Assembly (NCBI GenBank): GCA_020632875.1
Contig: JACKET010000004.1
Location: 434,001 to 498,000, forward strand
Length of the DNA stretch: 64,000 nt
Direction: 5' to 3'
Source: Alphaproteobacteria bacterium
GTDB lineage: Bacteria > Myxococcota_A > UBA796 > GCA-2862545
The notes under the pieces are model-generated. The model saw only the letters and a list, made by a program, of their open reading frames with translations, ran no database searches and was not told the DNA's origin. Of the stretch, positions 8,922-18,026 are shown one piece after another. Positions within the stretch are counted from its first letter, which is position 1, and each line of letters starts with the position of its first letter. Both the position numbers and the translations under genes were made by a program.

Positions 8922-10201
8922 TCGCCCTCCTCGCCGCGGCCCTCGCGGGCAGCGCCCAGCTCGAGACCTTCGACCACGTCGTCGAGCGCGTGCCCGCCAT
9001 GCAGCCCGAGGGCTGGGACGACACGGCGTGGCGCGAGACGGCCGTGCGCCTGCGGAAGCCGGCGAAGAAGGCGAAGACCGCATCCGAGCTGCGCCCCGTG
9101 CTCACCGAGCTGCTCGCGAGCCTCGGGGCCTCGCACCACACGGTCCTCCCGCGCTCGTGGGACGGGACCGAAGACCCCATCGCGACCCCGGGCATCGGCG
9201 CCGGGGGCGGCGGCACGGCGGGTCTCGTCGTCGCGACGCTGGACGACCGCGTCGTCGTGTGGCGGGTCGCGCCCGGCAGCCCCGCAGACGTGGCGGGCAT
9301 CGCGCGCGGCGACGTCGTCGAGTCCGTCGACGGGAAGCCCGTCGAGCCCGTCCGCGCGGCCCTGTTCGCCCACGAGTCGCCCACGATCGCCGACCTGATG
9401 CTGCGGGCCTGGGTACACAGCCGCGTCGACGGCACTCCAGACGGAACCGTGGCGCTCGGTCTCGAGGGCGGGCGCACCGTCGAGGTCGGGCGAACGACCG
9501 ACGGCGTGTTCGTGGCGCCCGGGATGGGCACCATGCCGTCCATCGCCTCGACGTGGACCGAGACCGCGATGGCCCTGCCTGGACGCGACGCCACGGCGCG
9601 GTACGTGGGCTTCGAGGTCTTCGCGATGCCCGTCCTCGAGCGCTTCACGCGCGCCGTCGAGTCCGCGAAGGCCGGCGATGCCGGGCTCGTCGTCGACCTG
9701 CGCGGCAATCCGGGCGGCGTGCTCGGCGTCGGACAGGGCATGGCCGGCTTCCTCGTCCGCGAGAAGACCACGCTCGGCACCACCCGCGCCGCGTACGGCT
9801 GGCTCGAGCTCGGCGTGAGCCCCCGTCCCGCGCGCCAGCGGTTCGACGGGCCCGTCGCCATCCTCGTCGACCGCGGCAGCGCCAGCACGTCCGAGATCCT
9901 CGCCGCGGGTCTCTCCCAGGCCGGGCGCGCGCGGGTGTTCGGCAGCACCACCGCGGGGATGGCGCTGCCGTCGCAGTTCGAGAGCCTGCCGAACGGAGAC
10001 GTGCTCCAGCTCGCCACCGGCGACTACACGGCCCCCGACGGCACCCGCGTCGAAGGCCACGGCTTCACGCCCGACGCGCCCGTGTCCCTCACGCTCGAGG
10101 CGCTGCGCGAAGGCCGCGACCCCGTGCTGGACGCCGCCCTCGCGTGGATCGCCGAGCAGGCGCCCGCCGACGCTATCGTCCCCGACGGAGGTGAGCCGTG
10201 A
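8918..10201 (+). CDS. S41 family peptidase with PDZ-like domain
   Basis: 427 aa from a GTG that overlaps the nadA stop. A signal peptide (VIALLAAALAGSAQ) directs export. A PDZ-like region (VWRVAPGSPADVAGIARGDVVESVDG) comes before the S41 core: VDLRGNPGGVLG, then the nucleophile region DRGSASTSEILAAGL and a following GSTTAGMALPS. The CtpA-type catalytic lysine (TfGKG) is not obvious at that point, so a tricorn-like catalytic arrangement, or loss of activity, is possible. Predicted periplasmic protease, coupled by GTGA to the next lipoprotein. Confidence 0.88.
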   Translation: MIALLAAALAGSAQLETFDHVVERVPAMQPEGWDDTAWRETAVRLRKPAKKAKTASELRPVLTELLASLGASHHTVLPRSWDGTEDPIATPGIGAGGGGTAGLVVATLDDRVVVWRVAPGSPADVAGIARGDVVESVDGKPVEPVRAALFAHESPTIADLMLRAWVHSRVDGTPDGTVALGLEGGRTVEVGRTTDGVFVAPGMGTMPSIASTWTETAMALPGRDATARYVGFEVFAMPVLERFTRAVESAKAGDAGLVVDLRGNPGGVLGVGQGMAGFLVREKTTLGTTRAAYGWLELGVSPRPARQRFDGPVAILVDRGSASTSEILAAGLSQAGRARVFGSTTAGMALPSQFESLPNGDVLQLATGDYTAPDGTRVEGHGFTPDAPVSLTLEALREGRDPVLDAALAWIAEQAPADAIVPDGGEP

Positions 10202-10968
10202 TCCGGGTCCTCGTGCTGGCGCTCCTCGCGCTTCCCGCGTGCAAGAAGTCCGACGGGCCGGCCGGTTCGGCCGACGCGCGCGACCCCTCGGCCGCGGCCG
10301 ACGCGCTGTTCGACCGGTTCCTCGAAGCCACCGGCGGCGTCGAGGCCTCGCGGGCGGTCCAGAACCAGGTCGCCGAGGCCGTCGTCACCCTGCCCGCGCA
10401 GGGGCTCACGCTGTCGATGACCCTCTGGACCGAGCGGCCGGACCGCTCGCGCATCGACTTCCAGGTCCCGATGCTCGGGAAGGTCAGCTCGGGCTACGCC
10501 GACGGCATCGCGTGGGAGCTCAACCCGATGCTGGGCCCGCGCATCCTCGACGGCCGCGAGGCCGAGGAGGCCGCGCGCCGCAACCGGATGGACCTCTTCG
10601 AGGACTACCGGATCCACTACCCGAAGCGCGTCGTCGTCGGGAAGCTCGAGTTCGGCGGCGTCCCGTGCACCCAGGTCGAGGTCGAGACCTCGACGGGGCT
10701 GCCCACCTCGATGTTCTTCGCCGACGAGACGGGCCTCTGGATGGGCATGAGCGGCGTGGGGCTGGTCCAGGGCGGCGAGGTCGAGGCGACCACCGTCGTG
10801 GAGCAGTACGCGCAGCTCGGCGGCACCCTCTACCCCGTGCTCTCGCGCCAGCAGGCCGGCCCGATCGAGACGGTCACGCGGTTCACGAAGGTCGAGTCGA
10901 ACATCGAGGGCTTCCCCGACCTCACGCCGCCGCCCGAGATCCTCGAGCTGCTCGAGGGCGGGGAGTAG
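10198..10968 (+). CDS. Lipoprotein, possibly LolA/LolB-like fold
   Basis: 256 aa. GTG at 10198 overlaps the previous stop. Lipobox LLALPAC with Cys about residue 15. The body is rich in beta strands with a pattern resembling outer-membrane lipoprotein-sorting proteins (FDRFLEATGG start; DRSRIDFQVPMLGKVSSGYADGIAWELNP as successive strands). No catalytic motif. A role in handling hydrophobic ligands is only inferred from this resemblance. Confidence 0.7.
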   Translation: MIRVLVLALLALPACKKSDGPAGSADARDPSAAADALFDRFLEATGGVEASRAVQNQVAEAVVTLPAQGLTLSMTLWTERPDRSRIDFQVPMLGKVSSGYADGIAWELNPMLGPRILDGREAEEAARRNRMDLFEDYRIHYPKRVVVGKLEFGGVPCTQVEVETSTGLPTSMFFADETGLWMGMSGVGLVQGGEVEATTVVEQYAQLGGTLYPVLSRQQAGPIETVTRFTKVESNIEGFPDLTPPPEILELLEGGE

Positions 10969-10969
10969 C

Positions 10970-11998
10970 GTGGATCGCCCGCTCTGGCGGCGCATCTGGG
11001 AGGCCGTCGGCCCGGAGGACCCGCTGGAGCGCGCCGCCTGGCTGCGGGGCGACGAGGCGGAGGACGGGGACGACGACGGAGAGGACGGCGCTCCCGAGCC
11101 GACGCCCGACCCGCGGTTCCGCCCGTGGGACCTGCAGGACGAAGCGACGCTGGTGGAGGGAGACGCCCGGCGCGCCGTCCTCGACGCGGCCATCGCGGCC
11201 TTCGACGCCATCGCCGATGCGCCGATCGACCCCGGCAACGACGAGGGACCGTTCTGGGCCGTCGCGCGGCTCTTCGACCTCGATCAGGTGCACCGGGCGT
11301 TCGACGTGCTGGACCGCATGGCGCCCCACCCCTGGACCTACCGCCTCGGCGGGAGCCGGTCCGCGCTGATCGGGCGCCTCGCCGACCTCGGGCAGCTCGC
11401 CGAGGCCGAGGCCCGCATGGCGGATTTCGACGCCAGCGACCCGTTCGCGACGCACTGGCGGGCCGTCGCCTGCGGCCGGTGGGTCGCGGCGGCCCTCGGT
11501 ACGGCGCCCCTGCCCGCGCTGCTCGAGCGGGTGGGCTTCGCGTCGTTCGCGTCCGATGCGCAGTTCCAGCTGCTCTGTGCGCTGTGGGACGTCCCGGTGC
11601 CCGGCGCCCCGCTCGCCCGGGACGCCCTCGCCGCCGCGCGTTCGGTGCCGGACCCGCGGATCCGGTCGCTGGTCGTGCGCTACTTCGCCGAGGCCTGGTG
11701 GGCCGCCCTCCCCCCCGAAGAGTGGATCGGCGCCGTGCAGGCCGAGCAGGACGCGGCCCTCGCCCTCCTCGACCTCGCGGACACGGGCGGCCCCGTCGCC
11801 CTGCGCGCAGCCGAGGCGCTCCTCCGCGTGCGGCCGGACGCCGCGGCGTTCGCCGAGCTCCTCGAGTGCGACGCCGACCCCGCCGTCCTCGAGGCCTGCG
11901 CCGAGGCCTGGCTCGCGACCGGCCCGTCCCGCTGGGCGCTCGACCGCGACGCGCTGCGGCCCTGGCTCGTTCGCGCCGGAGCGTTGGAGGGACCCTGA
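10970..11998 (+). CDS. Hypothetical helical-repeat protein
   Basis: 342 aa, GTG start at 10970, two bases after the previous stop. No signal peptide. An acidic segment (EAEDGDDDGEDGAPEP) lies near the N-terminus. The rest is Ala/Leu-rich helices with Trp residues, compatible with HEAT- or TPR-like repeats. I do not recognise a family. The tight spacing suggests the same transcript as the S41 peptidase and lipoprotein. Confidence 0.65.
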   Translation: MDRPLWRRIWEAVGPEDPLERAAWLRGDEAEDGDDDGEDGAPEPTPDPRFRPWDLQDEATLVEGDARRAVLDAAIAAFDAIADAPIDPGNDEGPFWAVARLFDLDQVHRAFDVLDRMAPHPWTYRLGGSRSALIGRLADLGQLAEAEARMADFDASDPFATHWRAVACGRWVAAALGTAPLPALLERVGFASFASDAQFQLLCALWDVPVPGAPLARDALAAARSVPDPRIRSLVVRYFAEAWWAALPPEEWIGAVQAEQDAALALLDLADTGGPVALRAAEALLRVRPDAAAFAELLECDADPAVLEACAEAWLATGPSRWALDRDALRPWLVRAGALEGP

Positions 11999-12002
11999 GC
12001 CT

Positions 12003-12185
12003 TCAGCCGGGCAGCCTGCACGCGGGCTCCCACGCCCACTGGTCGCGCGGCACGCCCTCGGCGTGGCCCACCACCCGCGGCCCCGCGGCGAGCGACGAGG
12101 GCGTCGGACGCCAGCCCGCGGCGAGGCGCCGCGCGAGCAGCGCGTCGGGGTCGGGACGCTCGGACCAGATGGCGACCGCCATCAC
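12003..12185 (-). CDS. Small hypothetical protein
   Basis: About 60 aa, GTG at 12185 or the adjacent ATG at 12182, starting 9 bp after the stop of the upstream reverse-strand gene. Codon choice matches that of the neighbouring genes. Contains WSERPDPDALLARRLAAG and ends EPACRLPG. No recognised domain. Probably translated together with 12195-12476. Confidence 0.5.
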   Translation of the reverse strand: MMAVAIWSERPDPDALLARRLAAGWRPTPSSLAAGPRVVGHAEGVPRDQWAWEPACRLPG

Positions 12186-12194
12186 CGCGGCGTT

Positions 12195-12476
12195 TCAGGT
12201 CGTGTCGTACACGAGCCAGACGCCCTCGGCCGCGACCACGAGATCGATCGTGAACTCGTCCATCTGGAAGGCGTCTTCGATGGCGTAGCCCGCGTCGAGC
12301 GCGTCGCGCACGAGGTGCTCGGTGAGGCGGTGCGGACGCACGTACGCGGCGAGCTGCTCGACCCGCGACGCGTCCACCCCTCCGACGACATCCACGCCCA
12401 TGGAGATCCCATAGCCCGTCAAGAACGTCTGAAGAGCATCGCGATCGCCGCGATCCTCAGGTACAACACGCGCCAT
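12195..12476 (-). CDS. Small hypothetical protein
   Basis: 93 aa from ATG 12476. Contains TGYGISMGVDVVGGVDASR and ends VWLVYDTT. Codon choice over most of its length is that of a real gene. No recognised domain. Its start is only 10 bp from the divergent start at 12487, so each promoter would have to lie inside the other gene, or the promoter is further upstream; a longer form from 12506 would overlap the other gene. Confidence 0.55.
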   Translation of the reverse strand: MARVVPEDRGDRDALQTFLTGYGISMGVDVVGGVDASRVEQLAAYVRPHRLTEHLVRDALDAGYAIEDAFQMDEFTIDLVVAAEGVWLVYDTT

Positions 12477-12486
12477 CGGGTTTGCG

Positions 12487-14478
12487 ATGTTGCTCTTGTT
12501 GTCCATTGCCCATGCTTCGACCCTCGTGTCGGGCGAGCGGATCCAGGTCCACTACGGTGACCATGGGCTGTGGAACTCCGCGTCCGACGCGGCGGGTGTG
12601 CAGGTCCGCGCCGACGCCGCGGCCCCCTGGATCGACGTGACGTGGCCGCGAACGCCGTGGGCGACCTTCACGGTCGAGACCGGTGGCACGTCCCCCGCGG
12701 TCTACACGCAAGCCGCCGACGATCCCGCGCTCGACGACCTGCAGGTGGTCGCGGCCGGCGAGCTCGCGGTCCCCGAGGGGCACGCGTACCAGGTGGTGTG
12801 GTCGGCAGGGCCGCTCGACATCGTGCGCACCGAGGTCTGGGGCGACGACGCGTCGATCGCGGTGCACCTGGTCGTCACGAACCGCGGAGCGGTGTCGCTG
12901 CCCAACGTGCGCATGGCGCTCGGGGTGGCGCCCGATCCCGACGTGCAGCCGTTCGGCGAGGACACCTGCGAAGAGGCCGGCTGTGCGTGGGAGGAGGTCT
13001 CCGACACGGTCGACACGGACGGCGACGGCGTGGGCGACCTCGTCACCGCGTCGGGCGTGCTGTCGGGGCTGACGTTCGGGCTCGGCCTGTGTGACGCGGG
13101 CGCCCAGGAGGTCGGCCACACCGACTCCTCGCGCGACGCCGACGCGTTCTACTCCGATCTGGACGGAGCGATCGTCGACCGCACTGCTCACTGGCGCGCC
13201 CACGAGGGCGTGCTTTCGCCCGGCGAGTCCTGGGTCGAGTCCTTCGTCGTCGTCTTCGGCGCGACGGCCGCCGACGCTCTGACCGCCCGCGAGACCAGCG
13301 CGGGGTGCGGCGCGGCGGATGCCGACGGCGACGGCTACGCCGCTCCCCTCTTCGGCGGCCCGGACTGCGACGACGCCGACCCGGCCGTGTCGCCCGGCGC
13401 GCTCGACGTGGCGAACGACGACGTCGACCAGGACTGCGACGGCGCCGACTACCGCCCGCTCGTCTGTTTCGCCGACCACGACTTCGACGGGTACGGCACG
13501 ACCGAGACCCTCGCGAGCATCGACGCGGATTGCACCGATCCGGGCGAGTCCGAGGTCTCCACCGACTGCGACGACACGAGCTGGGCGACGCACCCCATGG
13601 CGCCCGAGCTCGGCGGCGACGGCATCGACCAGGACTGCGACGGCGTCGACGCTCCGGCTCCCGGTGGCGACGACGACGGAGACGGCCTCACGAACCTCGA
13701 CGAGGTCGCGATCTGGGGCACCGACCCGAACCGCCCCGACTCCGACTTCGACGGGCTGCTCGACGGCGAGGAGGTGATCCTCTACGGCACCGACCCCGGG
13801 CGCGCCGACACCGATCGCGACGGCGTCACCGACGCGCACGAGATCCACGACGACGGGACCGACCCCCGCGTCGCCGACACCGACGGAGACGGGCTCGAAG
13901 ACGGCGAGGAGCTGACGACCGACCCCCGCAGCTTCGACACCGACGCGGACGGGCTCGGCGACTACGACGAGGTGCACGGCATCACCGATCCGGCCGACCC
14001 CGACACCGATGGAGACGGGCTGCTCGACGGCGTCGAGGTGGTGGACCTCGGCACCGATCCCCTCGACTCCGACACCGACGACGACACGCTCGACGACCAC
14101 ATGGAGGTCGTGGAGCTCGGCACGGATCCGCACCTCGCCGACACCGACGGCGACGGCATCTCCGACGGCCAGGAGTACGCGCTGCGCGACGGGCGCAACT
14201 GCCCGAGCCCCCACAACCCGGATTCCGACGGCGACGGCATGCCCGATGGGCTCGACGGCACGTGGGACGGCGACGGAGACGGGGCGATCGACGCGTGCGA
14301 CCCCGCAGAGCTCCTCGGCGAGCTCGAGGACTACACCCCGATCCGCGGCTGCGACGCCCGGCCAGGAGCCGGCGTTTCGAGCCGACTGTGGTGGCTCCTG
14401 CTCCCGGTGTTCGGGCTCCGGATTCCGTCGGCCACCGCCCGCAAGCGGGCGTCGTCCCGACGGAATCTCAACTGCTGA
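12487..14478 (+). CDS. Secreted MopE/thrombospondin-3-repeat calcium-binding protein with C-terminal sorting tag
   Basis: 663 aa. Signal peptide MLLLLSIAHAS. The N-terminal ~260 residues are a beta-rich region without a clear family. Two or three MopE-type segments follow (PDCDDADPAVSPGALD, DVDQDCDGAD, TDCDDTSWATHP), then a long row of thrombospondin type-3 repeats (DTDGDGLEDGEE, DTDADGLGDYDE, DSDGDGMPDGLD) typical of calcium-stabilised rods. The C-terminus has a Cys-containing turn (RGCDARPG), a hydrophobic helix (LWWLLLPVFGL) and a basic tail, like MYXO-CTERM sorting tags. The tail after the helix is unusually long (about 18 residues). Likely a surface-exposed protein. Confidence 0.88.
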   Translation: MLLLLSIAHASTLVSGERIQVHYGDHGLWNSASDAAGVQVRADAAAPWIDVTWPRTPWATFTVETGGTSPAVYTQAADDPALDDLQVVAAGELAVPEGHAYQVVWSAGPLDIVRTEVWGDDASIAVHLVVTNRGAVSLPNVRMALGVAPDPDVQPFGEDTCEEAGCAWEEVSDTVDTDGDGVGDLVTASGVLSGLTFGLGLCDAGAQEVGHTDSSRDADAFYSDLDGAIVDRTAHWRAHEGVLSPGESWVESFVVVFGATAADALTARETSAGCGAADADGDGYAAPLFGGPDCDDADPAVSPGALDVANDDVDQDCDGADYRPLVCFADHDFDGYGTTETLASIDADCTDPGESEVSTDCDDTSWATHPMAPELGGDGIDQDCDGVDAPAPGGDDDGDGLTNLDEVAIWGTDPNRPDSDFDGLLDGEEVILYGTDPGRADTDRDGVTDAHEIHDDGTDPRVADTDGDGLEDGEELTTDPRSFDTDADGLGDYDEVHGITDPADPDTDGDGLLDGVEVVDLGTDPLDSDTDDDTLDDHMEVVELGTDPHLADTDGDGISDGQEYALRDGRNCPSPHNPDSDGDGMPDGLDGTWDGDGDGAIDACDPAELLGELEDYTPIRGCDARPGAGVSSRLWWLLLPVFGLRIPSATARKRASSRRNLNC

Positions 14479-14500
14479 ACGTCTTGACGTGACCTCAGTA

Positions 14501-14538
14501 CCCCCTGTGAACGCGGCTGAAACGCCGCGTTCCGGGGG
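14501..14538. terminator. GC-rich stem-loop downstream of 14478 stop
   Basis: A perfect 9-bp stem (GAACGCGGC / GCCGCGTTC, loop TGAAAC) is flanked by an outer CCCCC/GGGGG pair. There is no U-tract, so it could be a non-canonical terminator or an RNA processing or attenuation structure. The rest of 14479-14666 shows nothing else I can assign except the ribosome binding site before 14667. Confidence 0.4.
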
Positions 14539-14666
14539 CACAGAGGTCTTGACCGTCAAGGCGTTCCGAAAAAGGGGGTGACAGCGGCGCGAGGGGGTGT
14601 GGTACAGTTCCTGTGACCCGATTGGGTCCTTACTTGTCGTTGCCTTTGTCGTTGTTGGAGCCTGAT

Positions 14667-15455
14667 ATGCACCGTCTGGCCTTTGTGCTCGCTGCTTTCG
14701 CCGTCGTGGGTTGTGCCCCGGTCGAAGAAGAGACCGACCTCCGCCCCCTCGACTGGACCACGCCGCTCGCCGAAGACACCCTGGGCGTCGACCCCGGCCC
14801 GGAGTTCGCCGGTCTGACCCTCGAGGCCATCATCTCGGGTCAGGTGGATGCGCGCGGCGAAGGCCGGTCCTGCTCGGCCTGCCACTTCGACGGCACGCTC
14901 ACGTTCTACCGCCCCGAGGTCGAGCAGTACGCGACCACGCCGATCGGCCCGTACGACATGGTCGACGGCCGCACCTGGGCCGGGAACAACGGCTGGGGCG
15001 CCATCTTCGCCACGATGGGCGAGGGCCGCTTCTCCGAGAAGCCCCCCGAGCTCCGGGTCGCGATGGAGCGCTTCCTCGACCTCGAGGCCTCGCGCGTGCA
15101 GCCGCTCGACTGGACCACGACGATCGAGACCGTCACGCTCGGCAAGGACCCCGAGGCCTTCATCCAGAACGACACGATCGACGCGATCATCAACAGCCGC
15201 GTCAGTGGCCGTCCCGACGACCTGCTCTGCTCCGACTGCCACTACGCGGGCGCCAGCATCGGCTACCGCCCCGCCATCGAGCGCGGCGACACCACCACGA
15301 GCTTCGGCCCGAACGACGTGATCGACGGCCGCTCCTGGTCCGGCCCCGACGGCTGGGCGCAGGTGTTCGTCGAGCTCGGCCCGAACGCCGACATCCACAA
15401 GCCCGACTACGTGCGTCAGATGTTCTTCAAGTGGGTCGACGACGGGGCAATCTAG
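14667..15455 (+). CDS. Lipoprotein with two tandem CxxCH heme-binding repeats
   Basis: 262 aa from ATG 14667, with TTGGAG upstream. Lipobox FAVVGC (Cys about residue 15). The protein is an internal duplication: each half contains a PLDWTT segment, a TLG.DP stretch, an AII helix, one CxxCH (CSACH near residue 72, CSDCH near residue 190), a YRP motif and a GP.D..DGR.W.G..GW block. CxxCH binds heme c covalently, so this is probably a periplasmic diheme electron carrier anchored to a membrane. No cytochrome oxidase or maturation genes lie nearby. No distal Met ligand is obvious. Confidence 0.82.
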   Translation: MHRLAFVLAAFAVVGCAPVEEETDLRPLDWTTPLAEDTLGVDPGPEFAGLTLEAIISGQVDARGEGRSCSACHFDGTLTFYRPEVEQYATTPIGPYDMVDGRTWAGNNGWGAIFATMGEGRFSEKPPELRVAMERFLDLEASRVQPLDWTTTIETVTLGKDPEAFIQNDTIDAIINSRVSGRPDDLLCSDCHYAGASIGYRPAIERGDTTTSFGPNDVIDGRSWSGPDGWAQVFVELGPNADIHKPDYVRQMFFKWVDDGAI

Positions 15456-16444
15456 TCAGGCAGCGAAGCGCGCACGAGCGCCGTGAGCGAGAGCCCCTCG
15501 CGCACCAGCAGGCCCATGCCCGTCACCAGGTGGAAGCCGAACTGGTGCAGGTGCCAGACGATCGCGAAGGTCGCCGCCAGCGTCGGCTCGACCGACCACA
15601 GCACCAGCACCGCCTTGCAGAACACCTCGAACGGCCCGAAGAACCCGGGTGTCGGGAGCGCGACGGTGCCCGTGACGGTGAACGCCGTGACCGCCAGCGC
15701 GACCTCCCACGTCGCGGGCAGGCCCGGGAAAGCGGACAGGAGCAGCCAGACGCACGTGATCGTGCCGGCCCACACGAGCACCGCGAGGCCCGACACCGCG
15801 GCGGCCCGGCCGGGACGCGACGCGAGCTCGGCCGTCGCCGCGCGGAACGAGGTCGCGAAGGTCGCGAGCCGCGGGCCCACGATCGGCACGCGACCCAGCG
15901 CCGCGACGATCGCGTGGCTCGCCACACCAAGGGCCACGAGCCCGCTCATCAGCACGGCCAGGCCGACCGCGATGGACCGCTGCGCCACCGGCAGCACGTC
16001 GATGCCCTGCACCTCGACGGTGGCCGGCAGATCGACGGCCACGCTCACGAGCAGCAGCATGCCGAGCAGGCAGAACAGGTCCACCACGCGCTCCATGACC
16101 ACGGCGCCGAGCGACGTGCCCCACGACACGTCGTCGTCGAGCAGCATGAACGACCGCACCAGCTCGCCGAGGCGCAACGGCACCACGTTGATGCCGAGGA
16201 ACGCGATGCCGCACACGACCACCTGGCGCCCGAAGCTCGGCCGCGCGTCGCCGAGCAGCAGCTGGAAGCGCAGCACGCGGAGCAGGAACACGCCCGTGAT
16301 CACCGCGAGCGCGAGCGGCACGTAGGCGAGCTGCATCGAGCCCAGCGCGGCGCGCACGCGGTCGATCTCGACCCCCCACAGCGCCCAGACGAGGCAGGCC
16401 GCCGTCACGGCGAAGACGGCCAGCGCTCTCCCCTTCTGGTTCAT
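15452..16444 (-). CDS. YbhN/LPG-synthase-type flippase-like membrane protein
   Basis: 330 aa from ATG 16444, 7 bp after the sulfatase gene. About eight membrane segments. The diagnostic RLGELVRSFMLL motif is present, with VVMERVVDLF and the late PTPGFFGPFE segment, as in the lysylphosphatidylglycerol-synthase transmembrane (UPF0104/YbhN) family. The cytosolic aminoacyl-transferase domain of MprF is absent, so a lipid-translocating role is more likely than lysyl-PG synthesis. Last gene of an operon that starts at 20170. Its 3' end overlaps the convergent heme lipoprotein by 4 bp. Confidence 0.87.
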   Translation of the reverse strand: MNQKGRALAVFAVTAACLVWALWGVEIDRVRAALGSMQLAYVPLALAVITGVFLLRVLRFQLLLGDARPSFGRQVVVCGIAFLGINVVPLRLGELVRSFMLLDDDVSWGTSLGAVVMERVVDLFCLLGMLLLVSVAVDLPATVEVQGIDVLPVAQRSIAVGLAVLMSGLVALGVASHAIVAALGRVPIVGPRLATFATSFRAATAELASRPGRAAAVSGLAVLVWAGTITCVWLLLSAFPGLPATWEVALAVTAFTVTGTVALPTPGFFGPFEVFCKAVLVLWSVEPTLAATFAIVWHLHQFGFHLVTGMGLLVREGLSLTALVRASLPD

Positions 16445-16451
16445 CCGCGAA

Positions 16452-18026
16452 TCACTCGTCCTCGTCGTCCCCGTGGATGTAGCCGATGGTCTCGAGCGCC
16501 GCCTTCGTGTCGGCGTCGAGGTCGACGTCTGTGGGGCGCACGGCGCCCTCGACGCGGAGCGGGCCGGAGGGTGCCGCGCCCCCTGCGAGCGCCATCGCGC
16601 GGCCCGGCTTGCCGTCGGCACCGCTGAAGCGCACGGGCGTGTCGAACGGGAAGGTCTGGAAGCGCATGCCGGTCGTGACGGCCGCACGCCCCTCGGCCCG
16701 GCCGCCGACCAGGAGCTTGCCCTTGCGCACGGCCACGGCGCCGGCCTCGGTGGCCTCGAACGGCGTGCCGAGCAGCTCGATCACGCGCGCCTGGAGCACG
16801 GCGGGGTCTTCGCCCGTGGCGGCCTTCTCGGCGGGGTCGGCGTCGCTGAACACCTCGCGCGTGCCGGAGGCCAGGTCCCACTCGAGGCGCTTGCCGCCCT
16901 CCCAGAGGCCCAGGCGCATGGTGCCGTGGCGCGAGGTCTCCGCGACGAACGGGCGCGCCGGCACGGGGACCTCGCCCGACAGGAAGGGCGTGAGGTCGAT
17001 GCCGTCGGCGCCCGGCAGCGCGACGCCCGTCCACGCGGCGAGGGTCGGCGCCAGATCGTGCGTGCCGACGGGCTCTTCGACGACCACGCCCGCCGGGATG
17101 CCCGGCCCGCTCACGACGAGCGGCACGCGGAGCTGCTCGGCGTACAGCGTGTGCGCGTGGCCCCACGAGCCGCGCTCGCCGAACTCCTCGCCGTGGTCGG
17201 CCGTGATGACCCAGCGCACCTCGCGCCCGGCGTCCCGCAGCACACGGTCGAGACGGGCGAGCTGGTCGTCGACGTACCGGATCGCCTCGTCGTACTGAGC
17301 GATCTGGTGTTCCATCTGCGGCTTCGGGAGCGGCTTCTTCTTGTAGACGAAGTAGTTCTTGTAGGTCGCGTCGCCGGCCACCGGCGCGCGGTCGAACATC
17401 GCGTCGTACGGCGCGGGCGGGTCGTAGGCGTAGTGCACGTCGTAGCTGTGCAGGAAGAGGAACAGCGGCTCGCCGTCCGGCACCGACTTCACGAAGGCCT
17501 CGAGATCGTCGACCACGCCCTGCATGTCGACGACCCCCTGGAGGTTCGTCTTCTTGTCGTGGATACCGAAGTCGTTGAAGTGGTCGAAGCCACGGTCGAA
17601 CCGATACATCGCGCTGACGAACAGCGTCGACACCGCCGCGCCCGTGTGCACGCCGCGCCGATCGAGCAGCTCCGGGAGCACGGGCGTCGCGTCGGGCACC
17701 CGCAGGTCGTCCTCCACGACCATGTGCGTGGTGGGCAACAGGCCCGTGAGCATGGTGGTGTGCGCCGGCAGGGTCCACGGAGAGGCCGACCGGGCGTGCG
17801 CGAATCGGACCCCCTTCGCGGCGAGGCCGTCCACGAAGGGGCTCGTGTCACGGGAGTAGCCGTACGTGCCGAGGTGGTCGGGACGCAGCGTGTCGATGCT
17901 CACCAGCACCACGTCCGGAGGCCGCTCCCCGGTGAACGCCTTCGACGCCGCCGCCGGGAGCGCCGGGGGCGCCGCGCGCTTCGCGGGCTCGCCGCCGCAG
18001 CCCAGCATCCACAGGATCGCGATCAT
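16452..18026 (-). CDS. Sulfatase-like lipoprotein (alkaline phosphatase superfamily)
   Basis: 524 aa. ATG 18026 overlaps the upstream stop and follows GGAGGAG. Lipobox ILWMLGC (Cys10). Metal-site motifs are present: VLVSIDTLRPDHLG near the start and ADHGEEFGE with HAHTLY later. The usual formylglycine signature C/S-x-P-S-R is replaced by SPWTLPAHTTMLTG, as in sulfatase-fold hydrolases or transferases in which a Thr may act as nucleophile. The substrate is unknown; phosphoglycol or phosphoethanolamine transfer to lipids or glycans is possible. The operon also encodes a GT-C-like membrane protein and a flippase-like protein. Confidence 0.86.
   Translation of the reverse strand: MIAILWMLGCGGEPAKRAAPPALPAAASKAFTGERPPDVVLVSIDTLRPDHLGTYGYSRDTSPFVDGLAAKGVRFAHARSASPWTLPAHTTMLTGLLPTTHMVVEDDLRVPDATPVLPELLDRRGVHTGAAVSTLFVSAMYRFDRGFDHFNDFGIHDKKTNLQGVVDMQGVVDDLEAFVKSVPDGEPLFLFLHSYDVHYAYDPPAPYDAMFDRAPVAGDATYKNYFVYKKKPLPKPQMEHQIAQYDEAIRYVDDQLARLDRVLRDAGREVRWVITADHGEEFGERGSWGHAHTLYAEQLRVPLVVSGPGIPAGVVVEEPVGTHDLAPTLAAWTGVALPGADGIDLTPFLSGEVPVPARPFVAETSRHGTMRLGLWEGGKRLEWDLASGTREVFSDADPAEKAATGEDPAVLQARVIELLGTPFEATEAGAVAVRKGKLLVGGRAEGRAAVTTGMRFQTFPFDTPVRFSGADGKPGRAMALAGGAAPSGPLRVEGAVRPTDVDLDADTKAALETIGYIHGDDEDE

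Noticed and set aside
14501..14538. Rho-independent terminator as a firm call
   Set aside because: Strong stem but no T-run; kept only as a low-confidence structure.
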